Shown here piece after piece: positions 24,055-35,228 of a DNA stretch of 64,000 nucleotides. Each line of letters begins with the position of its first letter. The stretch's first letter is position 1. Made by a program: the position numbers and the translations under genes. Origin of the DNA: Amphirosellinia nigrospora (lineage: Eukaryota; Ascomycota; Sordariomycetes; Xylariales; Xylariaceae); contig SCHM01000004.1 in NCBI GenBank assembly GCA_004123355.1, forward strand, positions 4,549,974-4,613,973. Direction: 5' to 3'. The notes below the pieces were generated by a model. That model was not told the origin of the DNA, did not search any database, and saw nothing but the letters and a program-made list of their open reading frames with translations.

Positions 24055-24488
24055 GTCAGCGGGGTGCGGTTGGCGCCGACGCCAGGTTTGGCATTGTCCA
24101 AGGCCATACTCATATTAGTGACAATCTAGTGAGTCTCATCGACTCGAATTGTACGAATGCTGATAAATATAATATCTTAAGAGGTGCAGTTCTCGCCGTT
24201 TATATTCACCATTGTGGCTTGAGTAGGTACCTAGTTGATCTGCAGGCCGCGTCTGCTACTGTTACTGCGCCGCATCTACTGTATGTTACGATCCCTAGCC
24301 CCATTTATAGGTTATCCACATCTTTTCAGCTGAGTACCGGATGTGACGTCTTATTAAGTAATTCCTTGACAGAGTAACGAAAGATACTCCGCTCTCCATA
24401 CTCAACAACCATCATGGTGGGCTGATGCTCATGGTTCTCTGCTCAGAATAAGCCAAGAGGGATTTAACATGGGTTCGAAATCGCCACA

Positions 24489-24786
24489 CTACAAGCCCTC
24501 TGTCATCTGACCATCCGGCTTCTTGATTAGGTATGTTTTCTTTCTGATTATATGCTCTACGATATGTGCCAAGACGGGTACGACGTGAAGCGCGACCATT
24601 ATCCAAGGAGCGGTTAGGAAACCTGGAGGCACGCCACATGAACTTCGTAGCGCCGCCCTGATGCGTTGCAACATAAACGACGAGAGTGAGGCTAGGATCG
24701 AGTATTGGTAGACCTTGGCCGCGACTGAAAACAGCGTAATCTCATCGGCGCTTGCGTTCCAGCCCAACCCGCCATATAGACAGCTC
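24489..24786 (-). pseudogene. Membrane-protein fragment
   Basis: One frame reads GWNASADEITLFSVAAKVYQ, then YSILASLSSFMLQRIRAAL, then GVPPGFLTAPWI and a hydrophobic segment VALHVVPVLAHIV. This arrangement recalls the N-terminal part of large fungal integral membrane proteins of unknown function. No continuation is visible downstream. Probably a truncated relic; family memory only. Confidence 0.35.
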
Positions 24787-25168
24787 CAAGTGCGCCTGTA
24801 ATTCCTAAGGGGGAGGGTACTAGAGCTACTTGTAGCTAGATCTTCAGCATCATCTTGAGTTCTGAGGAACTTCGGGCTTCAACTATAGTGTCGCTTTTCA
24901 CACCTAAGTTAGCGATCATTGAAGCGGGTAAAGGGTACAGCATTCCTAGGGTCTATGCGATGAAGAATAGTACTCAGGAAAGTAGATACGTCAAACTCTG
25001 TCCTCGGACCCTCCGATCCACAAAAAAAACCGACTAAAAACTTCAGAAACGTTTCATGGTTTGTTTTATTCGTCGTGGACTTGCCCGGAGCCAGTCTGCT
25101 CTATACGTACTTGATAAGGCTGTGTATAATTTTGGTATTTCCTGAAAGGAAAGCGCCCCCGGCACAAT

Positions 25169-25285
25169 GTGTCAGGACCTCACTATCAGGGTATGGGGTG
25201 TATATTAATATCTGTTGTTGCGCAGGGAGTCTAAGGGTCTCTGGGGGCTAGCCCATGGCTATATACATTTAGGTCCTTTGTTCCT
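25169..25285. repeat. Dispersed repeat, copy A
   Basis: Shares ordered blocks with 47009-47126: GTGTCAGGACCTC, a GGGTA block, ATCTRTTGTTGCGCA, GCTATATACA and TCCTTTGT at similar spacing. The TGTCAGG start is compatible with an LTR end, but no internal retroelement sequence or partner LTR is visible. Confidence 0.5.
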
Positions 25286-26352
25286 ACGGAGTCTATATGA
25301 GGCTTAGGAAGGTGAGTGTTTTGGTGTGTCAGACAAGGTATCGTGAGATTAGGAGATGCCTTGTGACACAATGAATATTGAAGATCTGATAAAAAATGAT
25401 TTGGACCTTGAGTATCTGAAACCGCGAAGCATCGGTATCCAAAGATATGATTATCATGGATCGGCCTCCCCCTTTAAGCCACTGGATAGACTGGGCTGCT
25501 GGGTAGCGAACAATTCATCACACTCTCAAGTACCGGAGACTCTAGGGCGTTGTTTAGCTGCTCCATTTTGGTAATATTTTAAGATTAGGAATAGCATGAA
25601 AACCGCAAATTTAGTTCTCTAGAGCCGCGATTTTCCATATTACACCTTATTTTCTCGGCACGAGCACACACATGTAGAGAAAGTGAAATAGTCTCCAAAA
25701 GATAGTGGTATATGACTATAACTATGGCTGAGAACTGATTAAATGAGGAAATATGGCGGATCGTCGGGCGATTTGTGCTGTGAAAATTACATTAACTATG
25801 CTGGATCTTGCTTTGCCTCCAGTTGATCTTGTGTACCAATGTGTAATATTCTCAAGACGGACTGAACGTTTCATATGATTTGCCACAAAAACACACTGGG
25901 GATTATCGACCGTTAACAGGGATAAAAACTCCGTTTGGTGAATGTACATTTCACCCTTGCATTTTTTATATTGGTTTATGAGTCATCGCTTTACCCTTAG
26001 GTAGCAGCCACACGTTTTATATTTGCGATGCTGGATGCTTGTCTGGAATGGAGGGCAACGTCACCTCCCCAGGGTTTTGTGGCGGTCCACTAGGTATGCA
26101 TTAGCCCGGAGCTGTGTTACCGCGTTGCTACCTCCCTTAGGTACCTATCAACTGTGATTTATTGTGAATTACTGTGAATGTTTTGGCAACAAGTCTGACG
26201 GGCTATAAATTGCCTGTTTTCAAGTAGTTATCTGTCTAGAAATACACTGCACGACTTTTGTTTTCTCATTTCCTTGATAAATAAGAAGAACGGCCCTCAC
26301 CCCTCACTAGCTAGCCTATCACATCGCGACTGGGCTATCTCATCAGAACATC
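25286..26352. other. Intergenic, amidohydrolase promoter side
   Basis: A 72-codon frame at 25356-25574 has no family signature. The rest is AT-rich. The 60 bases before 26353 contain a pyrimidine-rich leader (CCCTCACCCCTCACTAG). Confidence 0.4.
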
Positions 26353-27988
26353 ATGGCCGAATCTCAGCAGTCTGAGCAACACGATCTGCTTAACAGGGCG
26401 ATTGACGCCACCCCCATCATCGACCACCATGCCCATCCGCTCCTCAAAGCCGAGTACATGCGCGATCAATCACTCTTCTCAATCGCCAGCGAGGCAAATG
26501 GGGACGCTCTCGCACAAGCATCGTCAAGCCTGGCACACATCCGTGCCGTAAAGCAGCTGGCACAGATCCTTGGCTGCGAACAGACTTGGGATGCAGTGGC
26601 CTCTAGTATTTCGCAGAAACGAGCTACTTCCTCCAGGAATGGACTCAGAAATGCTTGAATGGTATCGAGACGATACTCGTCGACGATGGTTTGGGCGCAC
26701 CTGAGAAGGCTGAGGTGTACTCGTGGCATGACTCGTTCACGAAGAGCAAATGCAAGCGTATAGTTCGGATCGAGTCCGGTGCGTCATTCTCGGAGCCATT
26801 TCCTTCCTGTTTAGGCAACTTTCAGAGCATGACTTTTCCTTTTAAGCATGTGATGATGTCTCGAAGCTTCTGCCGCCTTCACGATCCACTTTCCAAATAG
26901 CAATAACTGACTTTGAGTGTTGTAGTGGCTGAAGACATTATCGCTCGTTGTTGCATCGCAGCCAAAGCGGGACAAGAGGAGGACCAAGATTATGGATGGG
27001 AGGAGGATGTCACGGTCCAGTTTAGGGCCGAAATCATGCGCTGTTTGGCTGATCCCGAAGTCGCTGGCTGTGAGCAATTCTCAGAACTCTTTTCTTCTTA
27101 TTTTGTCGACTTTTAGAACACGAGGTCCCCCTTCTGGGATGAGTGCCTAGAAGCTTCTGAAACCCTCATAACCGAGCTTTAAATAGCCGTAACTGACTCT
27201 GACTGTTGCAGTTAAGTCGGTCAAGTGCTACCGTGGTGGATTGGCAGTTATGTCAAAGCACCAATTTTATACTGGACGAATGGCGATGGGAGGAGAGATC
27301 GTAGACGACTATCTTCAGGGACGCTCCGACTTCGTCCACAAGAGGCTCCAACATGGGACCGCAACGACTTCATCATTCATGATACCGCACGCCTAATTAG
27401 CGAAAGCCCCTCCTCAATAAAAAAGCCACTTCAATTTCACACAGGCCTGGGAGACAACGAGATCGACCTACCTCACGCGTCACCTTCTTGGCTGCAGAAA
27501 TTCATCCGAGAGTACCCAACTGTGCCAATTGTGCTACTACATGCGGGGTACCCCTGGATGAGGGAAGCGGGATATCTGGCCACTATGTATAGCAATGTCT
27601 ACGTAGACATAGGCGAGGTTTTCCCAGTCGTCAGCCGCCAGGGCCAAGAGAATGTCGTCAGACAAATCCTCGAGCTGACTCCTTGGAAGAAGGTCCTCTG
27701 GAGTACCGATGGCCATTTCTTACCCGAGACGTACTTGCTGTCCACAACACAAGTCCGGTCTGTACTGAAGACTGTGAGTCTAAGAACACTACATGAAGGC
27801 ATACATGATACTGATTTTCTTTTGTAGGTTTTGGGGGAGCTGGTTCAAGCTGGAGATCTTGACCAGGAACAAGCCATTACCTTGGCCCAAGACATCTTAT
27901 TCACGAACGCAAGGAATTATATAACCTATCGATCGACACGACACTCCCAAGTTTGGCACAACTCGAAGGGTGGCAAACCCTCGACTAG
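26353..27988 (+). CDS. FluG-type amidohydrolase (amidohydrolase 2), no glutamine synthetase domain
   Basis: A TIM-barrel metal hydrolase resembling the N-terminal half of FluG. The start is ATG 26353. Metal-site motif IIDHHAHPLL sits near residue 22; SLAHIRAVKQLAQILGCE and (after a frame step near 26620) GIETILVDDGLG, WHDSFTKSKCKRIVRIES follow. GT..AG introns lie near 26778-26926, 27074-27211 and 27773-27827. Later blocks are KSVKCYRGGL, (frame step near 27390) QFHTGLGDNEIDL, VPIVLLHAGYPW, REAGYLATMYSNVYVDIGEV, VLWSTDGHFLPE (catalytic Asp region) and AQDILFTNARN. After a last 1-nt step near 27920 the frame runs SIDTTLPSLAQLEGW to a stop at 27986-27988. The glutamine-synthetase half of true FluG is absent, so this is a stand-alone relative; substrate unknown. 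Confidence 0.75.
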
Positions 27989-28494
27989 TGCCCGGGCTAT
28001 ACTAGCGGCGTGCACCGAAGGTATATTAGGTGAGTACACTGTTGGGAATGGAATAAATTTGTTATGGAGAATGCCAGATACTTTTTTGCTGCGCCTAGAG
28101 AATTCTTTGGGAGGGTGCTTGGGAGCTTGAGGTTCAGAGGTCCAGTATCATTGGATGAGTAAAGGTGTTGGGTATTGTGATATCTTCCACTCGTTAATCT
28201 ATATACCGGAAATCTCCTCAACATGAATTTGACTTGGGCGTGAGTATCTATGGTACAATATAATAGCCTGGGTTGAAAGATGTTACTGCTATGTGACAAT
28301 GACCGAGGGGAGCTGTCTACCTATACTCTGGTAACGGGAGCGGTAACACTGGTAACAGACCCCACTCGGATATGGGGATAAGCGTGTATCTGGTGGATTG
28401 AATGAATTTCAGCTTATAACTTTTAAACGTGGGAGAAAAGTCCCCTAGCCGCCAGCAGTTAGCACATGTGCATTGAAGTGACTATCCTGATCCA
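27989..28494. other. Intergenic, amidohydrolase 3' side
   Basis: No glutamine-synthetase motifs follow the amidohydrolase. No other gene signal seen before the UBA4 start. Confidence 0.5.
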
Positions 28495-29910
28495 ATGGAT
28501 ACAGTCACAGGAAAGATTGAGCGATTGAAGGCGCAGATATCGAAGACGGAGGAGGAACTGCAGCAGCTGAAAACCCAGCTAGCCGAGCTCGAGGGTCAAC
28601 ACAAAAATCTGCATCAGTATCAACATCCAAGAATGGAAATGGCCACTTAAAGAAGAGGAATACGCCCGGTACGGCCGTCAGCTCATATTACCATCGGTCG
28701 GCATCCAAGGGCAGCTGCGCCTCAGGTCGACGGCGGTCCTGGTGATCGGGCCGGGGGCCTCGGCTGCCCCGCCGCCGCCTACCTGGCCGGCGCCGGCGTG
28801 GGGACCCTGGGCGTCGTGGACGGGGACAGTCGAGGTCTCGAACCTGCACCGCCAGATCGCGCACAGCACCGCGCGGGTCGGCGCCAAGAAAGTCGCCAGC
28901 CTCATCGAGTACTGCAGGGGGCTCAACCCGGGGGTCCGCTACGTCGACCACGGGAGCACCTCACGCCGCGGAACGCCGCGGACGTTGTGCGCGCGTACGA
29001 CGTCGTCCTCGACTGCACCGACCACCCGACCTCGCGCTACCTCATCTCCGACGTCTGCGTCCTGCTGGGCAAGCCGCTCGTCTCAGCCTCGGCGCTGCGC
29101 ATGGACGGTCAGCTGATCGTCCTGAACAACCCGCCGGCCGCGCGGGGCTCGCTCGCCGGCGGCCCCTGCTACCGATGTGTGTTCCCGAAACCGCCCCGGC
29201 CGATAGCGTCGTGAGCTGCGGCGAAGGCGGGATCCTGGGCCTGTGGTGGGCGTCATGGGGTGTTACAGGCTCTCGAGACGATTAAGCTCATCGCTGCTGG
29301 TATCGGGCCTGGAACGAGTCGACGCCTACAGAGCCCCCGCGCCAAGTATGTTGTTATTCTCAGCGAGTTCGCCTACGCCTTTTCGATCCATTAGGATGCG
29401 GGGCCGGCGGGCGAACTGTTTTGCCTGCTCGGCGTTGTCGACGCTCACGCTGGAAGGGCTGAAATCTGGGTCCTTGGACTACGTTCAGTTCTGCGGTGTC
29501 ACCACGCCTGTCAACATACTGCGGCCCGACGAGAGGATAAGTGCTGCGTACTACAACAATCTCTTAGTAAAAGGGTCGGAGGAGAGAAGGCTGCTACTTG
29601 ATGTTCGGGAGAAGGAGCATTTTGATATTGCCAATATCCCGGGAGCTGTCAATGTGCCCTTCTCGATGTTCCAGGCTAAAAGTAGGCCGCCACCAAACGG
29701 CGATGCCGTTCGTCTGGATTGGCTTCCAGACGATGTAGCATCTGACGGGCCCATCTACGTCGTTTGTCGCGTCGGAAATGACTCGCAATTGATTACAAAG
29801 AAGCTTAAAGACATGGGTCTTGATAGGGATGGTAAGCGATTCATAGGGACATAAAAGGAGGCATGAGAGCTTGGAAACTCGAAGTAGATCAGACAATGCC
29901 CTTCACATAG
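28495..29910 (+). CDS. uba4: UBA4/MOCS3-type E1 sulfurtransferase, frame-disrupted
   Basis: Activates Urm1 for tRNA 2-thiolation and the small molybdopterin-synthase subunit in Mo-cofactor synthesis. The start is ATG 28495 with an N-terminal coiled coil (ERLKAQISKTEEELQQLKT), then YARYGRQLILPSVGIQGQLR, the adenylation nucleotide loop, GCPAAAYLAGAGVGTLG, VSNLHRQIAHSTARVG, VLDCTDHPTSRYLISD, zinc Cys pair CYRC, SCGEGGIL, second zinc pair CFAC, and a rhodanese domain with active-site loop VVCRVGNDSQ. The product should end with TMPF at stop 29908-29910. About nine 1-nt frame breaks (near 28640, 28752, 28828, 28950, 29199, 29238, 29258, 29848) interrupt it; several are one G short of the needed run. 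Base composition is strikingly GC-rich from about 28680 to 29240. Identity is very secure; whether the gene works is not. Confidence 0.88.
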
Positions 29911-30154
29911 TAATACAATTGACTACGTGAGATGTGTACCAACAATTGAGTAGGGCTGGAGAAGAGGTTATTCGAACGATTGACTCTTCGTCGATATCTT
30001 TTTATACTGATACAACTTTGAGGGAGAGGCTCCGAACGCCGCCAAAAAATCGAACCCATTGCGCATAAACATATCAAAACACGTTGCCACAATTCGGAAC
30101 GAACACTTCCTAATCGACCTTGCGGTTTTAGCTCCCCTACTAGACCTCAATGCC

Positions 30155-30967
30155 TCAGACGAAGTTCGTCCGCTTCTTGTTAAATGCTCTTTGGTCCTTC
30201 AACCATTGTCTATACCCCGCCACACTCGAGATTTTCTCACCATAGAAGTCGGGCACTACGAACAAGGTTAGCGTAAGGCTTGGAAGCAGCGCCACCCCAC
30301 ATCAATCTCGACGGGAGATAATACTCACCAGCATTTCCACTCAGAGAGCTGTTGCTCGGGTCGACACGGTTCTTCTTGATGCGGTTGAAGAACTCGGACT
30401 CCTTGACGGCCATGGGCTGCTTCACGCCGCGCTGGAACGTGTAGAAGATGGCCGAGCCTAGGCTGGGGCCCGCCAGCCACCCAGGCCGGCGAAGCTCAGC
30501 GTGATGATGCCGAGCGCGAAGATGGGGTCCATGGGCACCTTGCTGAGCAGCGAGTCCATGTTCATGTTGACGAGCAGCAGCGCGCCCCCCGTGCCGCCCA
30601 CGGCCATCGTCACTATGCTGCTGGCGAGCTGGATCCGTCGCCGTGTCTTCCGCAGCTGGAAGAAGCCATTCCAGTCCAGGCTGGGGCTCGGTGCCGGTGC
30701 CGGCGCCGACGCCGTGCTGGCGCTTCGCCGCCCGGCGAACTGGCATGGGAATGACGTCGGCTTGCGAGGGGTCGTCTGGAAGGAGACTCTGGTCGAGATC
30801 TGTCTGGATGGCGCGCGGACGGCGCATGGTGTGCGGACTAGCGATGCGAATGGTGAGGAATATGGGCAGCTTGCGCCTCGTGCGAATGCGGTTTGGAGTT
30901 GGAGACCTCGACTGCCGATCGTAGCAAAACGTGCTGCCGCGGCGGCGGTTGTGGTTGGGGTCAACAT
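30155..30967 (-). CDS. pam17: PAM17, mitochondrial import motor subunit
   Basis: Inner-membrane component of the presequence translocase-associated motor (TIM23/PAM). The start ATG 30967 opens an Arg/Ala/Ser-rich mitochondrial presequence (MLTPTTTAAAAARFATIG). The mature part begins SLDWNGFFQLRKTRRRIQL, then two membrane segments (SSIVTMAVGGTGGALLLV and LGIITLSFAGLGWLAGPS), AIFYTFQRGVKQ, KESEFFNRIKKNRVDPSNSS. A 73-nt intron (30256-30328, GT..AG) precedes the last exon VPDFYGEKISSVAGYRQW and the end at 30155. The only break is at 30480-30482 inside the second membrane segment, where one more base in the G run (minus strand) restores GLGWLAG. Length fits the family. Confidence 0.88.
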
Positions 30968-32520
30968 GGTGTCGTCCGATTCTCTGTTCAATTGCAAGAT
31001 TTGCGCATCCGAGTCTGTAGTTGCTGGCGTATAGATAATTGGCGATGGAATGTGATAGAGTGGAGAGCTTCTTGTCGTTATGGTGGGCTGTTGAAAGCTT
31101 GACGTCGTGTGCCTCTACTATGAGGTAGAAGCTGTCTTGGGCGCCTATCAAAAAGTTTAGAGGAGCTTGGGGCACCTGGAGGTGGCAGGGGTTGAGTCTG
31201 GGCTATCTGGGGAAATAGCCACCAACTCCTTCGGGCTAGGTATTCGTGCCACCATCCCCACTTAGTTCAAAGGTATCTGAGGGGTCAATTTTGATACAAA
31301 CATAGAAGCCAATAACAAACCATCTATTAAAATATCAAGTTCTAGCTATTTCCAAAACACAGTCAACTGTGTCTAGACGTATTATCATACAAAAAATCCT
31401 TGTAAGTTCTCCAATTAAGGATCAAGTGAATAACAACTAAAGAGTAGAGCGGTGGCCGGTGCGGGGTATTGGCAGCCCCGCAGCGCCAGCTGGTGCTTAG
31501 GAGCTCTGGATGTTGATCTACTCGTACCTTCGTAATTAAAGCTATGTTTAATTTCATGCAGTTTTTAAATTCGACGAATCAGGCCTAATGTACGCTGATA
31601 TGTATGAAGTCTGAGACGATGATTGCTTGATGATCTCAAAAACCTTTTTAGGATCATATCAGTGTAGGTACGTCAGATCTGATATTCGAATATCATTTCA
31701 CTGTTAAACATATGGCCGACTGAGAATGAGCCCTTCATCATCTCGCTCGCCTCCTCGAGAATAATCGTACCAGAGAAGAGGCCGTCGAAGCATTGCTGTC
31801 ATACTAAGTCTGAGCTGAAAGTCGGATCGGTTTGCCAAGTGAGCTGGTAGGACTCGAGATCACAGCAGCTTTCGCGTTGACGATTATGTATGTTGTAACA
31901 GGCAGTAACGTGACATCTCCTGGGCATTCGCCGACTTGATGCTGATACGAGTTGGGGCTGGGTGGGCTGTAGGGGCTGAGCTCACATCGTTGATATATTG
32001 CTTTCCAATGCAGCACGACAATGCAAGACGCAAATACGACGATAATAACAGTAGCGAAGGGCCTAGATTTACCCGGCCGCAGGATGGCGCAGGTACCTTA
32101 CATCGCCTAATACGTTCAGTGCCGGAGCGGCACTCTTTACCCGACATCTGGGCTCATCTCATGGTACTCCATCGTGAGCCAATCGCCATGCTGACGGCCT
32201 CCAATGATCGGCCCTGTACAGGAGCGAGTGAACTGGCACCATCGATCGGTTCGGGCGATTGATTAAGTTTGCCTAACATGTAATAACACTTTCCCATCCA
32301 CCAAGAGGAACCGCCGCCGATTTGCGGGAAAAGCTTGCAGGTTCCACTACCAGGCGTAACATACCATATGAGGTAACTCCTGGACAGCGAAATAGCATTG
32401 GGACTGCGTAATGATTTGCCTTAAATGTCACGCAGAGCCATGAAGATATTTTTTGAGGACATCATGTCTTCTCCTTCCTTGATGCTCGTGGTTGAGCGAA
32501 GCTAACATATTCGGCCCATC
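30968..32520. other. Intergenic
   Basis: Divergent region between PAM17 (-) and the GH2 gene (+). The frame at 31936-32262 lacks any family signature. No RNA gene seen. Confidence 0.45.
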
Positions 32521-35228
32521 ATGAGAGCTTATAACCTATTAGTGCTGTTGTTGGGAGCTGAAGCAACTAAGGCTGCTTTACTGCTTTCAAAGCCTGGTGG
32601 CTCGGCAATTATCCCATCATGGGATCTCCAAAGTTCTGCCAAGGTTGGCAACAATCTTCAGGCATTGTCCGAAATCGGTGTTGATACATCGTCATGGTAC
32701 CACATCGACAGCTCTCGGTGCACTTTAATGGGATGTCTTCTGCAAGCAGGTGTCTACCATGAAGATGAATTGTTTCAGTCAGACAACCTAAGGAAGTTCG
32801 ATGCTAGCCAGTTTCAAGTTCCATGGGTATATCGAAAGGAGTTCAATCTTGACACCCAACCTGGCAAACACTATTTCCTACAGACTCATGGCATCACTTC
32901 CAAGGGCGACATATTTATCAACGGAAAACAAGTGGCAAACAATTTGACACAAGCAGGAGCTTACGGCGGCCACGAATACGATGTATCCCAGATGGTGGAT
33001 AAACACAACGCCTTGGTAGTACGCGTCCATCCCACGAATTATAACTATGACCTGGCTTTGGGTTTCGTTGACTGGAATCCATATCCGCCCGACAATGGAA
33101 CCGGGGTCTGGCGAAACATTGAGCTAAAGCAGACTGGGCCTGTGGCATTGGGGCCTTTGAGAGTCACAACCCAAACCGACTTGCCAAACAACACTACTGC
33201 CAATGTCACGCTGAAATCAGTGGCCCGAAATTTGGAGACGCACGAAGTTACTGTTGAGTTAAATGGTGAAGTGACATCGGAATGCGGTCAAAGCTACCTC
33301 TGGAAGCAGGTTGTAAAACTAGGCGCATTAGAGTCTAAGGAGGTGGTGCTGACGAGGACATTGGAAAACCCTAGGATATGGTGGCCAAAACAATGGGGCG
33401 AACAATCATTGTATACAGGCCAGATATCAGTATCGGTAAATGACGGTGTATCTGATGCCGTTAACGACACATTCGGTATCCGTCAGGTCACGTCGCAGGT
33501 GAATTCTCATGACGACATCATATTCTATGTTAACGGACTCCCTTTTCAAGTCATTGGCGGTGGTTATTCAGCCGACATGTTCCTGCGCTGGGACGACGAG
33601 AAGTTTACCCAACAAGCTCAATTGATACTGGACCTCGGTGGCAATACGATCAGGCTTGAGGGGAAGAACGAGCATCCGGAACTTTATAAGATCGCGGATA
33701 AATTGGGATTGATGGTTATCGCGGGTTGGGAGTGTTGTGACAAGTGGGAGGCTTGGTCTTACAATGAAGACTTAGCCGTCAAGTCTGAGTGGGCAGAAAA
33801 GGATTATGTCATCGCCAATGCGAGTATTAAGCATGAAGCACTCATGCAGCAAAACCACCCAAGTATGCTCGGCTACCTCGTAGGAAGCGATTACTGGCCG
33901 AACGACCGCGCGGCGGGAATATAGTGAGTAATTCCCTAGCAACTCTCATCCACCATCAAAGTATCATGCTTGAGTGATGGTAACTAATTCGAGTACTACA
34001 GTGCCTCCTCCATCAAGGAATCAGGTTGGGAAATCCCAATTGTTGCTTCCGCTTCGAAGAGGGGCTATCCCAAAATCCTAGGACCTTCCGGAATGAAAAT
34101 GGACGGCCCTTATGACTGGATCCCGCCTAATTATTGGTATGATGTCGAACCATATGAAGACCGACTCGGAGCCGCATTTGGGTTTGGATCTGAGCTTGGT
34201 TCAGGTGTTGGAACACCTGAAATCAGCAGCCTAAAGAAATTCCTATCCAAGGAAGACCTTGATGACCTGTGGAAAAGTCCGAATAAGGGACTTTATCATA
34301 TGTCTACTAATGTCTCCTCGTTTTATGATCGAAAGATCTATAACGACGCCCTCTGGGCGCGTTACGGTGCGCCGGTATCTCTAGATGACTATCTTCTGAA
34401 AGCTCAGATCATGGACTACGAAGCGACTCGATCACAATTCGAAGGTGTGTCGGCTTTTTGGAGTAAAGAGCGACCAGCAACCGGACTTATTTACTGGATG
34501 TTGAATAATGCATGGCCGAGTCTACATTGGAACCTGTTCGACTATTATCTCCACCCGGCGGGATCCTATTTCGGGGCTAAAGTTGGTGCTAGGATAGAAC
34601 ATGTTGCTTACGATTACGTTAACCAAGCGATTTATTTGATCAACCATTCTATTGATAGAAAGGGTTCAAGGACGATCTCCGTAGATGTGATCGACAAGAA
34701 TGGAAAGTCACTCTATAAGACTGCGAAAAGCGTCGAGACTGAACCGAATACGAGCCGCAACGTTCTTGATCTGACAACTCCATTGAAAGCGATAAGTGAT
34801 ATTGTGTTCCTACGCATCACGTTAGAAGATGGCAAGACTACACTAAGTCGGAACGTTTACTGGCTCTCGAAAGAGCTGGATGTCATGAGCTGGGAGGATT
34901 CCGACTGGTACTTCACTCCGGTTACGAAATATGCGAATTACACTACCCTGGACAAACTAAAAAGCGCAAAGGTCTCAGTGTCCATTCAGGCTTCAAAGTC
35001 TAGGGATGACAGCAATGTGATACTCGAAAATAAATCGACCGTCCCTGCATTTTTCGTCTCGCTGAATCTGGTAGACAAAGCCGGCAAAGACGTCCTCCCA
35101 GTATTTTGGTCGGACAACTACGTCACCCTCTGGCCACACGAGAAGCTGGAGCTGAAGGTCCGGGGTAAAGGGCTGCGGCGATACAAGTGAATGGGAAGAA
35201 CATTGAGCGCGCCAAGGCCTCGATTTGA
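32521..35228 (+). CDS. GH2 exo-beta-D-glucosaminidase, secreted
   Basis: Removes GlcN from chitosan ends (CsxA/GlsA-like, EC 3.2.1.165). Exons are 32521-33923 and 34002-35190 or beyond; the 78-nt intron starts GTGAGT and ends CTACAG. A signal peptide (MRAYNLLVLLLGAEATKA) is followed by the sugar-binding jelly-roll (VPWVYRKEF, GDIFINGKQVA, PYPPDNGTGVWRNIEL), an Ig-like domain (NPRIWWPKQWGEQ) and a TIM barrel (GNTIRLEGKNEHPELY, GWECCDKWE, VGSDYWPND, GPYDWIPPNYWY, FGFGSELGSGVGTPE). By analogy with CsxA, the Asp of VGSD and the Glu of GSEL are the acid/base and nucleophile. C-terminal Ig-like domains follow (VLPVFWSDNYVTLWP). As written, translation stops at 35190 after 863 residues; one base more near 35168 would give the family ending AAAIQVNGKNI and stop at 35228. 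Confidence 0.9.

Noticed and set aside
28678-28951. Arg/Pro/Gly-rich minus ORFs in the GC-rich UBA4 segment
   Set aside because: Low-complexity antisense translations of a GC-rich exon.
30501-31034. 177-codon plus-strand ORF opposite PAM17
   Set aside because: Antisense shadow of the PAM17 presequence and membrane region; no protein-like motif.
31936-32262. 108-codon plus-strand ORF
   Set aside because: No motif, no intron signals and no homology I recognise; likely random.
32307-32330. CCGCCGCCGATTT upstream of GH2 as another regulator-1 site
   Set aside because: Only one 7-mer match; such matches are expected several times by chance in 64 kb.
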